NCBI RefSeq assembly: GCF_000008185.1 | Contig: NC_002967.9 | Coordinates: forward strand, 2,046,001-2,110,000 | DNA length: 64,000 nucleotides | Source of the DNA: Treponema denticola ATCC 35405 | Lineage (GTDB): Bacteria; Spirochaetota; Spirochaetia; Treponematales; Treponemataceae | Direction of reading: 5' to 3' | Shown: piece by piece, positions 42,520 through 52,675 of the stretch | How positions within the stretch are numbered: the stretch's first letter is position 1 | Layout of the letters: each line of letters starts with the position of its first letter | Notes under the pieces: generated by a model | What the model was told of the DNA's origin: nothing | The model's database searches: none | Seen by the model: the letters and a program-made list of their open reading frames with translations, nothing else | Position numbers and translations under genes: made by a program

Positions 42520-45354
42520 TCAAAAGCCGAACAATCTTCCCAGCTGGAAAACAAGGACGGCAACTAGTGAGCTCAAGACCACGGGATACATAACACTGAA
42601 TAGCGTCCAGCCAACACTCTGAGTCTCGGTCTTTGTTGCCATAACGGTAGCAATACAGGGCGGGAAAAGGGCTATCAAAATCATAATAGTAAGACCGTCT
42701 AATGGGGTCAATCCCGTTTCCTTATCCTGAATGCGGGCTTCCAAAACTTTACCCGAATCCTCGCTTGAAGACTCAACACTGTAAATAGTGCCCAAGGTCG
42801 AAACAAGAGCTTCCTTTGCGGCAAAGGAACCTAGAATTGCGATATTTACCTTCCAATCAAAGCCCGCATATTTTGTAACGGGTTCCATTGCCTTTCCCAG
42901 GTATCCCAAAACGGAGTTCTCCAAAGTTTCTTTACGCAATTGTACGGAGATAAGCTTTAGGTCCGCACTTGCAGGGCGTATAGCCTTTGCAGCGGCAGCG
43001 GCCTCGGAATCTATTACAGCTGTGCCTGAAATTTTTACTTTTCCGGTTCTGACAAGGGCAAAGAAGTAAGGATTCAGCTTTTGCCAATAAGCATAAAATG
43101 AAGCCTTTAAAATAGGCTTTTGAAATTCTTGAGCATCATTGTATGCCTTATCAAAATCTTTTTTTGCGGAAGAATACATATCAAAATAATTTTTAAAAGC
43201 ACCTATATTACTGCCGAGTTCAATTTTTCCTTTTAAGGCAATTTTTGTCATTTCGGGATTTTGTAAAAACAATCTGTTTATATTCTTTTCCATGCCCTTA
43301 GCTCCGCCGAACAGATTTATGGCATCATACAAATAAAGCTTTTCGGTTAAACGCTGATATTCTATAAAGCCCTTTTCGGAAGCAAAATATTGGGAATAGG
43401 AATTGTTTAATTTTCCTGCAAAGTCCTGAATGTAAGCTGCTTTTCTTGCTTCATATTGAGCAGTTTTTTCAGAGCTCAAAGAAGGAAAATTTACACCTGC
43501 CCAGATTATAACTGAAACGGCAACTACAGTCGTTGCAACTTTTTTTATAAAGCTCCATAAGCGTTCAAAGGTGCGTGTTAAAACACCTCTAAGGGTCGGC
43601 ATATTATAAGCCGGAAGCTCAAGTACAAAGGGTTCAGGCTTGCCGTGAACAACATAGAGGCTGAAATATTTTGCAACAATCAGGGCGACTATCAATGTAA
43701 AAAAGGAAATTCCGCCTAGAACTATCCATTGGTAGCTTGTAAAAAATATTCCCGTAATTAAAACATAAAAAGGAATCTTTGCCATACAGTTAAGAAGGGG
43801 CAAGATAAGAATCGTTACCAATCTTGACTTATCATCTCTGATTGTCCTTGTGGACATAACACCTGGAACAACGCAGCCTCCCATTATAACACCCGAGAGA
43901 ATCATAGGAAGGGTTGACTGTCCGTGTAAACCGAACTTGCGTAAAATCCTATCCATGATAAAGGCAAGGCGGGCCATGTAGCCGACATCTTCCAAAAAGG
44001 CAATGAGGGCAAACAAGCAGAAAAAGATTGGGACATAGTTTAAAATCATTATTGCCCCATCAATTATCCCGCTTAAAAACAAACCTCTTAATGGGCCCTC
44101 GTTTATAAGTCCTTCAGGATAAATAAGTTGAGAAACTATTGCTCTGACAAATTTAAATATCGGGAAAACCTTGTCGGTCATCTTATAACCCAAAACTACC
44201 GTTATCCAATAGAAAACCAAAACAAGCTCAACCAAAATCAAAAGACCGTAAACCTTGTGACAAAGCACCTTGTCGATTCTGTCGGTTGAATTTATACTGC
44301 CTGAACCGCCTTTAGTATAGATAAGAGCAGCTCCTCCCGTAAAGGCAAAAGCTCCGGCTAAGCTAAGAATCAAGCGTAGAATGTTATTTGCAACGATAGG
44401 AATCGGCAAAAGCAAAAAGAGGGAATCCAAAATCTCATAGGTTACAAAACAAAGAATAAGGGCGGCAATGGTCTCGGTAACCTTTCTTTTAATATTTAAG
44501 GACTCGACGGCTTTTTGTTCAAGCTCTTTTTTTGAAACCGCTGCTTCAACAATTTTTTTTGCCGCAGCGGAGCGGGCAAGAGCTATTTCTATTTCAAAGC
44601 TGTGCTTATGTTTTTCTTTGTGCTCGGCTTCAATTTCTTTTATAAAAGTTAAAATGGAATCAAAGTTTGTAAAATTTTTACCCTCTTCTTCGATAACTGC
44701 GGAGTCCTTTTCGCAAAGCTTGATTGCAAGCCATCTTAAGGGAATAGAAAAAAATTCGTCCTTTGCAGAAGCCTTTAATTTTTCGACAATTTTTTCCAAA
44801 TAGGATTCCATATCCTTACCGTAGGTAAGCATAAAGGGTTTTTGCGGTTCGGAGCTTTCAGCCGTTTTTGAAATAAGCTCTTTTAATTCGTTTATCTTTT
44901 CTTTTTTCTTGGCCGAGCCGGCTATTATCGGAATACCCAAGAGAGAAGAAACTTTATCAACATCGATTTGCAAGCCTGCATTTTTTGCAGAATCCATCTT
45001 GTTTAAGTACATAACAATAGGACAGTTCATTTCCAAAAGCTGGAATGTCAGATAAAGATGTCTTTCCAAATTTGAGGCATCGGCAATGTTTACCAAAAGT
45101 TCGGGCTTTTCACGGAGGATAAAATTACGGGTTACTCTCTCTTCCGGTGAATAGGAAGTAAGGCTGTAAGTGCCGGGCAAGTCGGTAATAAAAACCGATT
45201 GGTCAAGAGCAAAATACTCTCCCGTTTTTTTCTCAACAGTGATACCCGGATAGTTTGCAACATGCTGATGAGCTCCCGTCATCATGTTAAATAGGGTTGA
45301 CTTACCGGAGTTAGGCTGACCGGCAAAAGCAATATTTATTTTTTCTTTTTTCAT
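42520..45354 (-). CDS. feoB: Ferrous iron transporter FeoB with enlarged periplasmic loop
   Basis: 944 aa, longer than the usual roughly 770. The N-terminal G domain has GQPNSGKSTLF (G1), YPGITVEK (G2), DLPGTYSL (G3) and NKMD (G4). A GDI-like helical region and the Gate/Nucleoside-recognition TM domains follow (GGCVVPGVMSTR, GFDWKVNIAILGSFAAKEALVSTLG). Between VVAVSVIIWAGVNF and the last TM block lies an extra segment of about 200 residues, largely helical and charged, where FeoB usually has a short loop. It carries ferrous iron (or manganese) across the inner membrane. Confidence 0.95.
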   Translation of the reverse strand: MKKEKINIAFAGQPNSGKSTLFNMMTGAHQHVANYPGITVEKKTGEYFALDQSVFITDLPGTYSLTSYSPEERVTRNFILREKPELLVNIADASNLERHLYLTFQLLEMNCPIVMYLNKMDSAKNAGLQIDVDKVSSLLGIPIIAGSAKKKEKINELKELISKTAESSEPQKPFMLTYGKDMESYLEKIVEKLKASAKDEFFSIPLRWLAIKLCEKDSAVIEEEGKNFTNFDSILTFIKEIEAEHKEKHKHSFEIEIALARSAAAKKIVEAAVSKKELEQKAVESLNIKRKVTETIAALILCFVTYEILDSLFLLLPIPIVANNILRLILSLAGAFAFTGGAALIYTKGGSGSINSTDRIDKVLCHKVYGLLILVELVLVFYWITVVLGYKMTDKVFPIFKFVRAIVSQLIYPEGLINEGPLRGLFLSGIIDGAIMILNYVPIFFCLFALIAFLEDVGYMARLAFIMDRILRKFGLHGQSTLPMILSGVIMGGCVVPGVMSTRTIRDDKSRLVTILILPLLNCMAKIPFYVLITGIFFTSYQWIVLGGISFFTLIVALIVAKYFSLYVVHGKPEPFVLELPAYNMPTLRGVLTRTFERLWSFIKKVATTVVAVSVIIWAGVNFPSLSSEKTAQYEARKAAYIQDFAGKLNNSYSQYFASEKGFIEYQRLTEKLYLYDAINLFGGAKGMEKNINRLFLQNPEMTKIALKGKIELGSNIGAFKNYFDMYSSAKKDFDKAYNDAQEFQKPILKASFYAYWQKLNPYFFALVRTGKVKISGTAVIDSEAAAAAKAIRPASADLKLISVQLRKETLENSVLGYLGKAMEPVTKYAGFDWKVNIAILGSFAAKEALVSTLGTIYSVESSSEDSGKVLEARIQDKETGLTPLDGLTIMILIALFPPCIATVMATKTETQSVGWTLFSVMYPVVLSSLVAVLVFQLGRLFGF

Positions 45355-45357
45355 ATT

Positions 45358-45582
45358 CTAAACTTCTTTTACAATGATTTTTTTAGCTTCATCCTTGCGG
45401 ACAGCTACAAGCGAACCGCAGATGGAAATGTCAAAGGGATCTAAAAGCGGGGCCTTTCTTACAACCGAAAGTTCAGCTCCGGGAGTAAACCCAAGACTTA
45501 TAAGTCTTTGCAAAGTCATTCCGCTTATCTCAAGATCTTCTATGATTCCTTTTTTTCCTTGTTCCAATTCATCAAGAGTCAT
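45358..45582 (-). CDS. feoA: FeoA-type protein (second)
   Basis: 74 aa with an SH3-like FeoA fold: LEQGKKGIIEDLEISGMTLQRLISLGFTPGAELSVVRKAPL, then DPFDISICGSLVAVRKDEAKKI. It ends 3 nt before feoB. FeoA binds and stimulates FeoB. Confidence 0.92.
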   Translation of the reverse strand: MTLDELEQGKKGIIEDLEISGMTLQRLISLGFTPGAELSVVRKAPLLDPFDISICGSLVAVRKDEAKKIIVKEV

Positions 45583-45605
45583 TTAAATCTCCAATCTCCT
45601 CAATA

Positions 45606-45869
45606 CTATAAACGCACCAAAATTTTAGAAGCAAGATTATAATCTACTGCATATTTTGAACCGTTTACCAAAAGCAAAATAGGCCCTTTTTTATCGGCCT
45701 GAGAAGTAACAACGGTTATTTCCGTATTTATATCTATTCCAAGACTGCGAAGGCGGGAAAATTCGGCCCCCGTTCCGTCAAATTTAAGCACGGAAGCCTT
45801 ATCGCCTTCCTTTAAAATAATTAAGGGTACCAATGTCAGCAACCTCTCACAAAATGTTGTAACGACCAT
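45606..45869 (-). CDS. feoA: FeoA-type protein (first)
   Basis: 87 aa as the longest ORF. The FeoA pattern starts at KEGDKASVLKFDGTGAEFSRLRSLGI and runs to SKYAVDYNLASKILV. The ATG at 45869 lies inside the candidate -10 box, so the real start is probably downstream, for example TTG at 45833 with GAGAGG before it. It is the first gene of the feoA-feoA-feoB unit. Confidence 0.85.
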   Translation of the reverse strand: MVVTTFCERLLTLVPLIILKEGDKASVLKFDGTGAEFSRLRSLGIDINTEITVVTSQADKKGPILLLVNGSKYAVDYNLASKILVRL

Positions 45870-45920
45870 ACATCATTTTTTTATTTTAATCAAGGCATAA
45901 ATGAAAAAAGTTACAACATT
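45853..45920 (-). promoter_or_regulatory. feo promoter flanked by an inverted operator-like repeat
   Basis: On the minus strand TTGATT (45893-45888), a 17-nt spacer and TATGGT (45870-45865) form the promoter. The 11-mer AATGTTGTAAC lies just upstream (45920-45910) and its exact complement GTTACAACATT covers the start site (45863-45853). The arrangement fits a metal-dependent repressor. Confidence 0.65.
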
Positions 45921-46045
45921 AATATGTAACACCGAATATCAAAATGCATAAACAATTTCAATTAGATTGTGTTGCTTACATCCGCCGCTATCGGAATTCA
46001 TAAAGAAGACTTGACCCTCATCAAAAAAAAGGATAGTATTTGTCT

Positions 46046-46282
46046 ATGAAAAAATTTGAAGAAAGACTGGAAAAACTCGAAAAGATAAGCGATGACATAC
46101 GCTCTTCCGATATTCCTTTGGAAAAAGCTCTTTCCCTCTTTGAAGAAGGCATAAAGCTTGCCAAGGGGCTCGAAAAAGATATAGAAAAAATGGAAGGAAA
46201 GATTGAAGTCTTATTAAACCAGCCCGTACTGCCTGAAGAAGAGCCGGAACTCGACCTGTTTACGGTAACGGAAACCGTTTAA
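46046..46282 (+). CDS. xseB: Exodeoxyribonuclease VII small subunit
   Basis: 78 aa from the ATG at 46046; a TTG at 46040 is in frame and has the better spacing to AAAGGA. The XseB pattern is clear: FEERLEKLEKISDDIRSSDIPLEKALSLFEEGIKL, followed by a Glu-rich tail. It pairs with XseA (not in this window). mutL starts 12 nt after the stop, so the two probably share a transcript. Confidence 0.93.
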   Translation: MKKFEERLEKLEKISDDIRSSDIPLEKALSLFEEGIKLAKGLEKDIEKMEGKIEVLLNQPVLPEEEPELDLFTVTETV

Positions 46283-46293
46283 AGGAAGCCGGC

Positions 46294-48086
46294 ATGAGAG
46301 AATACAAGCCCGTAAAGCTCTTATCAAAAGAAACCGCAAGCAAAATAGCCGCCGGAGAAGTTATCGAGCGGCCGGCCTCTGTTGTGCGGGAACTATTGGA
46401 TAACTCGATAGATGCGGGTGCCTCTCAAATCATAGTAGAAATCGAAGAAGGCGGAATAAGTACAATAAGGGTAAGCGATGACGGCTGCGGAATGACTAGG
46501 GAAGATTTGGAACTTTGTACCCATACCCATTCCACAAGCAAAATAGAAGAGGCTGAAGACCTCCTTCACTTACGGAGCTTGGGCTTTAGAGGTGAAGCCC
46601 TTTCATCGGTGCAGGCTGTAAGCTCCCTCGAAATTACCTCCACCAGAGAAGGCCCTGCAGCTTGGAAACTTTCCTTAGGAAAGATTTCTCCTGCCCGCCT
46701 AAATAAGGGCACAACAGTCGAAGTTAAAAATCTTTTTGAAAACTTCCCTGCCCGAAAAAAATTTTTAAAACGTCCTCAATATGAGGCAGCCCAATGCCGT
46801 CAGACCTTTGTCGAAAAAGCCCTGCCCCACTACAATATCGAAATGCGTTATATAGCAGACGGAATAAATAAGCTAATTCTTCCGGCTCATTCTTCCTTAA
46901 AAGAAAGATGCCTTGCAGCTATGAGCCTTAAGGAGCCTGAAGAGCTTTTTTACGAGATAAACCAAGAAGGAGACGGCTTTTCTTTTAAAGCTGTTTTAGG
47001 AAGCCCCGCTGTAGTCCGATCCGACAAGCGGAATATCTACATCTTTGTAAACGGAAGGCGGATAAACGAATACGGTCTTGTTCAAGCCGTTTGCTATGCC
47101 TCGGAAGGCTATTTTCCCAACGGAGGATTTCCCTCAGCCTTTGTGTTTTTAAATATAGATCCTGAAAGAGTCGACTTCAATATTCATCCTGCAAAAAGGG
47201 AAGCAAAATTTGAAGACTATAAAGAAATTCATCACAGCTAAGCTCAACCATAAGCTCCTTTTATAAACAAAAAACGGTTTCCGATCTTTTAAAGGAAAGC
47301 TATCAACCGGAATATACGCAAGGCTTTGATTTTGAAAAAACTGAATATGAAGCAGCCGATTTAAACCAAAGCTATAATCCGGCCGGCACAAAAACCTATT
47401 GGCCGTCATCTCCGATAAAGCAGATTGAAACTTCGACCGCTTTTCAGGAAATATCGCAAGCCGATTATGGAGCCTCGGCCGCACAGCATAGACTGTCGGC
47501 TGTCGCTCATGAGACCTCAGCTGTGCCGCAAGACCTACCCAAATCCGATTTTAAATTTTTAGGCCAATTTTGCGGCACCTTTATCGCTGTCGAAAAAAAC
47601 AAAGCCCTCTATATAATAGACCAGCATGCCGCCCACGAGCGTATCCTCTTTGAAGGCTTAAAAAAAAGCCTCGGCCCATCGCAGGAGCTTTTAATTCCTT
47701 ACCGCATTGAAACGGAATCCGAAAAAGACGATGAAATCATAAGACTAAACCTCCATGAGCTTCAAAAAGCGGGCTTTAATATAAGTGAAGACAAAAAAGG
47801 GCTTTGGATTATAAGGGCGGTTCCCATAAGATGGCAGGGCACGGAAAAGGACTTAAAAGAAGACCTTGCAGGTGCAGGTAAGGATCCTTCAGGACTCATG
47901 CACCACATCCTTGCAAGATCAGCCTGCCGTGCCGCCTGCAAAGACGGCGACATCATAGATCCCGTTTCTGCATATAATATAGCGGTTAAAACCTTCGCCC
48001 TCCCGGAACCGCTCTGCCCCCACGGCCGCCCCCTCTATTTTATAATCGACCGCACGGAACTTTTTAAACGGATAAAGCGAACTTAA
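46294..48086 (+). pseudogene. mutL: DNA mismatch repair protein MutL, frameshifted
   Basis: The first part (46294-47241) is a complete GHKL ATPase region: VRELLDNSIDAGA, DDGCGM, GFRGEALSS and HPAKREAKFEDY. It stops at a TAA at 47239-47241 after EIHHS. A different frame is open from about 47223 through 48086 without interruption. It continues the protein through a linker and a MutL C-terminal domain (FLGQFCGTFIAVEKNKALYIIDQHAAHERI, with the endonuclease-type QHAAHERI motif). A single missing base near 47238 explains this, giving SLSSTISSFYKQ at the junction. The site is not a homopolymer run. Either the gene is broken or the base is a sequencing error. Confidence 0.85.
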
Positions 48087-48174
48087 CCTCGGCTTGTTTT
48101 TTATTACATTTTAATGTAAAATGAATCTATAAATTTTTACGAAATATTGATTTTTTAACTTTATAGAGGGGCAT

Positions 48175-50655
48175 ATGAAAAAACTACCGTCTTTAATCCT
48201 GTTTATTTTTTTATGTTTTAGTTCTTGTAATTTTTTTATGCAAGAAGAATATGGAGAGCTTGTAATCGATCTTGAAGGATCGTCTTCAAGGGCTATAGGA
48301 AGCAACGGCCTTCCAGAAATTGCATCCTCGGAACTTTATTTGCAAATAATAGGGGAAACAAGCGGAATAATCGAAAGAAAATTTGAAGCAGGAACCCCTA
48401 AGTTTTTTTCTGAAAACTTTCCTATAGGAGAAAAACTAAAAATAAGGGTTCGTTTATCGGTGGTCTCAGCCTCATGGGAGACTTCCGTAAATCATACCGT
48501 TACTCAAGGCACAAATAATATCATGTTGAAGCTAAACAAAATAGCTTCCGGTAATAAAAAAATAGCATTTTCAATAGGACACTCAGGAAGCTCAGTAAGC
48601 CATAAACTCAGATTTGAAAATGGTACCGATATCGGCATAAATGCTTCGACGCCGATAAGCGGCACTCCCGGCTTTGCCCGAGACTCTAAGGGGAGGCTAT
48701 ACTTTATTTATAAAGATTCTTCTCAATGGAAAATAAAACGCTTTACAAGTGAAGGAGCAGAAGATACAGCCTACAATCATAGTTCGCTCACATCAAGCCT
48801 GACAGGAGATGAGGTCGAAATATTTTCCGATAGGTCAACCGGAGATATCTATGTTTTGGATAAACGAAGCACAGGAAATAAGCTTTACAAAACTGACGGC
48901 ACAACCAAGACAAATATAGACCTTCCTTCAAATTTTCAAAATCCGGCAGGCGATAAGATCAGCCGGATGGCTATTTATGATAAATTCAGCTTTATCATCG
49001 ATAATAACAATAAATTACATTCTTATAATTTTAACGGCACACAAATATCGGGGACTTCAATACCAAGTTTAGATTTATTTGCGAATCTGGTTAAAATAAA
49101 TTCAAGTTATATTCCTGCCGGCAACTTTAAATCCGGAGATATTTTTGTAAACGAGAACAAGCTCTATGTGCTTTTTTCTGCATTTTCAAATGATTTAATA
49201 AATGGAGCCTATTCCTTGGGCGGAATTTTAGAATATACATACAACGATGAGGGAAATTTAGAACCGGCAAGAAAATTAGGCTTTTCGCAATCCCTTACAG
49301 CAGGAACGGACAAGATTGCCCATATTGACGAAGCTTCAAACTTTTACGGTGCAGCAAAAATAATAGGCTTTGAAGACGAAACAATCTACATAGCCGATGA
49401 CGGATATAAATTACAAACCGGAACCCCACATGCAGAAGTAGAAAAAAACAAAAACAGGATTGCAAGCCTTAACACAGTCTCAGGTGCTTTAAGCTTCGAG
49501 CCTACAGACCACACTTGGTTTGAAGAAAAACAGGAAGCAGCTCCGCCGACACCTCCTTCACCTCCCTCACCGGGAAAGATGATAGTATGGACCAAAAACG
49601 GAACAACCGGTTATAATTTTTATGAAGTTACAGAGGAAGATCAAAATACATCGGGCAAAACACCTCTGATAACAGGTTCCGGAACTACTTATCCCCTTGA
49701 TGTATTTTCCTTTGACAAGGACGGCAACTTATATGTGGTATGGAAAGTAGGGTCAACCTATAAGGTAAGGCAATACACAAAAAATTCTGACGGCAGTTTT
49801 AATACAAGCTCACCTCACGAACAGCAGTTATATTATAACTCAAGTACTCCGCTCAATCAAAATCAAACGCCAATAGCTATAGCAGTCGATACATCCAATA
49901 ATACCACAGGGTATTTGATTTATAGCTATAATAACAATAATAGTAATACCCCAATGGAAAAAAATTCATGGACAAAGACAGCGGGTTTTAATTCTGGCTC
50001 ATACAATGGCAGCTACGCAATATTGTCTGCAGGATACTCTGTAATGGCAATGGCTGTAAGCCCTGATGGCTTATTTGCAGCAATAGAAAACACTCATGGA
50101 ACAAATGCAGCTCTCTCGATATGGAAATATGTAGATACATCTTCACCACCCAATAATCAAAAATATGCTCTTACAGACTTAGGATATCATACAAATCCGG
50201 GTAATGCCGATGACCTTGCTCCAAATTTTATTAACGACATGTATATTAAAGACGGAGCTTTATATATTTTAACAGCCCAATATAAGGGAAGATTGGATAG
50301 TCCATATACAACAAAGGTATCGGTAGGAGGAAGCTTATTAAAGCTGGAAAATTTAAGCGGTAATATACAAGACTCAACCCTGACAAATCTATGGCCATCA
50401 GGGGCTATAAATGCATTGCAGGAGAACTACGCCCCCTACCGCTTTATCAAGACAAGCGATAATCAGATGGTAATAGCCTCCGACGGCTATAAGGGTAATA
50501 AAACTGAAACCCAAAAATGTACCCAGCTAAACAAACTGGTGTTTTTCAAAAAAACCGGCGGCTCAGCCCAATGGCAATACGAAACAGTTAAGGATACGGA
50601 CGCAAAATTTTCAAAAGAGCTTAACTACACAGGCGGACTGTTCAAATGGAAATAG
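48175..50655 (+). CDS. Large lipoprotein with propeller-like repeats
   Basis: 826 aa, preceded by AGAGGGG. The lipobox is CFSSC with Cys near 19. The N-terminal Ig-like part (about 25-125) is followed by a long region with recurring strand motifs (GFARDSKGRLYFIYKDSSQWKIKRF, DVFSFDKDGNLYVVWKVGSTYKV) like a beta-propeller. A Pro-rich linker (about 460-470: PPTPPSPPSPG) divides two similar halves. Surface or periplasmic binding is likely; the ligand is unknown. It is preceded by a short palindrome (TTACATTTTAATGTAA). Confidence 0.78.
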   Translation: MKKLPSLILFIFLCFSSCNFFMQEEYGELVIDLEGSSSRAIGSNGLPEIASSELYLQIIGETSGIIERKFEAGTPKFFSENFPIGEKLKIRVRLSVVSASWETSVNHTVTQGTNNIMLKLNKIASGNKKIAFSIGHSGSSVSHKLRFENGTDIGINASTPISGTPGFARDSKGRLYFIYKDSSQWKIKRFTSEGAEDTAYNHSSLTSSLTGDEVEIFSDRSTGDIYVLDKRSTGNKLYKTDGTTKTNIDLPSNFQNPAGDKISRMAIYDKFSFIIDNNNKLHSYNFNGTQISGTSIPSLDLFANLVKINSSYIPAGNFKSGDIFVNENKLYVLFSAFSNDLINGAYSLGGILEYTYNDEGNLEPARKLGFSQSLTAGTDKIAHIDEASNFYGAAKIIGFEDETIYIADDGYKLQTGTPHAEVEKNKNRIASLNTVSGALSFEPTDHTWFEEKQEAAPPTPPSPPSPGKMIVWTKNGTTGYNFYEVTEEDQNTSGKTPLITGSGTTYPLDVFSFDKDGNLYVVWKVGSTYKVRQYTKNSDGSFNTSSPHEQQLYYNSSTPLNQNQTPIAIAVDTSNNTTGYLIYSYNNNNSNTPMEKNSWTKTAGFNSGSYNGSYAILSAGYSVMAMAVSPDGLFAAIENTHGTNAALSIWKYVDTSSPPNNQKYALTDLGYHTNPGNADDLAPNFINDMYIKDGALYILTAQYKGRLDSPYTTKVSVGGSLLKLENLSGNIQDSTLTNLWPSGAINALQENYAPYRFIKTSDNQMVIASDGYKGNKTETQKCTQLNKLVFFKKTGGSAQWQYETVKDTDAKFSKELNYTGGLFKWK

Positions 50656-50771
50656 TTATCAGCCTATTTTAACTTTATGCAGCTTGCAGCAGCAGGCTGC
50701 TAACCTCGGCTTGACTATGAGGCCTTAAACGATTAAAATAAACGCATACAATTTGTTTTAAGGAGTTTTAA

Positions 50772-51149
50772 ATGAAAGAAATTATCGCAACAAACAAGGC
50801 ACCTTCAGCCATCGGACCCTATTCTCAGGGAATTAAGGCAAACGGTTTTGTTTTTACATCGGGACAGATCCCCTTGGATCCTGCCACGGGAGCCTTCCCC
50901 GAAGGGATTAAAGCTCAGACACGCCAGTCATTACTTAACGTAAAGGCAATTTTGGAACAGGCCGGGACAAGCATCGACAAGGTAATCAAAACCACCGTTT
51001 TTTTAAGCGATATGAATAACTTTGCTGCAATGAACGAGGTATATGCAGAAATCTTCGGTTCATCAAACCATCCTTCAAGATCTGCAGTACAGGTTGCCCG
51101 CCTTCCTAAAGACGCCCTCGTCGAAATAGAAGTAATCGCTCTTGCATAA
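50772..51149 (+). CDS. ridA: RidA-family enamine/imine deaminase
   Basis: 125 aa with AAGGAG upstream. It matches RidA/YjgF end to end: [26 protein letters not shown], the catalytic-site Arg in [11 protein letters not shown] and the C-terminal EIEVIALA. RidA hydrolyses reactive enamines and imines produced by PLP enzymes. The stop overlaps the TTG start of the next lipoprotein. Confidence 0.95.
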   Translation: MKEIIATNKAPSAIGPYSQGIKANGFVFTSGQIPLDPATGAFPEGIKAQTRQSLLNVKAILEQAGTSIDKVIKTTVFLSDMNNFAAMNEVYAEIFGSSNHPSRSAVQVARLPKDALVEIEVIALA

Positions 51150-52272
51150 TTTATTTAAAGTACGGGTTTTTCCTGTGCTTCTGGCTTCGGTCCTCTTATT
51201 TGCCGCTTGTGCAAACAAAGAGGCCGAACCTGAAACCGTCTCTTCAGAAGAAAAAACCGAAGAGGAAACCAAACCGATAAGCACAGTCTGGTATTATTTT
51301 ACTCAAGATGAAGAATCGGAAAGTCCATGTTTAAAGCAAACGGATTCTCCCGAAAAAGTTCCCGAGCAAGGCTTTAGGCCGTGGACAGAGGCTGTAAGAG
51401 TTTCAGGACTAGGGCTGATGTATGATCCCCCCCTCTTTCTTGTAAATAAGGCAGGGATTTTACCTGCATTTTCCATTGAAGAAGAGCCTAAAATAGAAAT
51501 CAAAAACGAATTTTATACAAAAACGGCTGAAGGCTTTTATAAGACCGACCTTGGAAGCCTTATAAGGTTATATACAAACACCATCTTTTCCTCCATTCTT
51601 CAGGATGAAAGCCCTTCAAGCCTCTTACGTTATAATAGCGTAAACGGAGACCTTTTAAGCCTTATCCGTCCCGAACACTTTAAACTTAAAAATATTTCAC
51701 AGCTTTCAGCCCTGGAATTCAATAAAAAATGGTTTGCGGCTTTTAAAACGGAACAAGACGGCCGTGTAGAATTTGATTATTTTTCCTTTCCTTCTTTTGA
51801 AGACTTATTAAAAGAAAACTTTTCCGTAATAAGTCAAGAAGAATTTATTAATGCGTCTTCTCCTGTTACCCTCTTTCAAGATGAGAGCGGCATAGATAAA
51901 ATTTTCAAAATGACTGAAAAAAACGTAAAAGCGGAGATGTTTTCGGAAGATTTAAAAACAAAGCAGGTAATTTTTTACCGAAATTCAAATACCTCATATG
52001 CAGGAGACTTTGAAATTACGGCCTCGGTATGCGAATTTACACCTGAAAACGATCAAAAAACCCTTAAAGCCGTTCTTTTAGAAACCGGCCGGCTTTTTTA
52101 CACAGATCCGGAAACTCAAGAATGGGTGGAAACCGCCCTGCCGGTACTCCCCGAAGGATTTATTTATACATACTTCGTAATAAGAAAAGATATTATAATT
52201 TCGGCCTGGGAAGAACAAAGATTTTTTGAAACAGGCCGCTCCGGCCTAATAGTATACAAAATCCGGCAATAA
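51142..52272 (+). CDS. Putative lipoprotein of unknown function
   Basis: 376 aa. The TTG start overlaps ridA by 8 nt and gives [20 protein letters not shown] with lipobox FAAC. The mature part begins with an acidic Glu/Thr-rich spacer and then holds mixed alpha/beta sequence with no motif I recognise. An alternative downstream start is possible, but the lipobox needs most of this N-terminus. No promoter is visible between ridA and this gene, so they may be co-transcribed. Confidence 0.7.
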   Translation: MHNLFKVRVFPVLLASVLLFAACANKEAEPETVSSEEKTEEETKPISTVWYYFTQDEESESPCLKQTDSPEKVPEQGFRPWTEAVRVSGLGLMYDPPLFLVNKAGILPAFSIEEEPKIEIKNEFYTKTAEGFYKTDLGSLIRLYTNTIFSSILQDESPSSLLRYNSVNGDLLSLIRPEHFKLKNISQLSALEFNKKWFAAFKTEQDGRVEFDYFSFPSFEDLLKENFSVISQEEFINASSPVTLFQDESGIDKIFKMTEKNVKAEMFSEDLKTKQVIFYRNSNTSYAGDFEITASVCEFTPENDQKTLKAVLLETGRLFYTDPETQEWVETALPVLPEGFIYTYFVIRKDIIISAWEEQRFFETGRSGLIVYKIRQ

Positions 52273-52308
52273 ATTATATAAAAAAGACAAGAATTTGATA
52301 TTATCTAG

Positions 52309-52341
52309 TTGACAAAAATACGAGCTCTCATCTATTATAAT
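52309..52341 (+). promoter_or_regulatory. Promoter of the Asp-rich gene
   Basis: TTGACA (52309-52314) with TATTAT at 18 nt (52333-52338), overlapping a TATAAT (52336-52341). Confidence 0.65.
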
Positions 52342-52380
52342 AATATAGATGTAAACCAATAGTAGTACAAGGGGTTGTTT

Positions 52381-52653
52381 ATGCTTGAAAATCTTGAATT
52401 GGAAAAATTCGATAATGTCTTAATTTTTAGTGATTCTTACAATGATGACTTCGATGACGACGATTTCGATGATGACTTTGATGATGATTTTGACGATTTC
52501 GACGACGACGATGATTTTGACGATGACTTTGACGATTTTGATGATGACGACGACTTTGACGATGATGATGATTTCGACGACGACTTTGATGACGAAGACT
52601 TTGAATATGATGATGACGATGATGACTTGGATTATGATGATTTTGATGAATAA
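52381..52653 (+). CDS. Extremely Asp-rich small protein with D(n)F repeats
   Basis: 90 aa from the ATG at 52381 with AAGGGG upstream; the TTG at 52375 is less likely. After MLENLELEKFDNVLIFSDSY the protein is runs of two to six Asp separated by single Phe (NDDFDDDDFDDDF and so on), about 52 Asp in 90 residues. It has its own consensus promoter and a perfect terminator, so it is a monocistronic gene. Both Asp and Phe codons alternate GAT/GAC and TTT/TTC, so the protein sequence is kept rather than a simple DNA repeat. No family is recognised. Metal (Ca) binding or nucleic-acid mimicry are possible. Confidence 0.75.
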   Translation: MLENLELEKFDNVLIFSDSYNDDFDDDDFDDDFDDDFDDFDDDDDFDDDFDDFDDDDDFDDDDDFDDDFDDEDFEYDDDDDDLDYDDFDE

Positions 52654-52675
52654 TATTTAAAAATAAATTTTCCGA

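Noticed and set aside
47523..48086. A separate gene for the MutL C-terminal domain
   Set aside because: The frame is open well upstream of the first ATG and continues the MutL linker, so it is the second part of one frameshifted gene.
52430..52660. The Asp-rich stretch as a mere DNA microsatellite
   Set aside because: The repeat is imperfect at DNA level, with GAT/GAC and TTT/TTC varying irregularly while the protein pattern holds.
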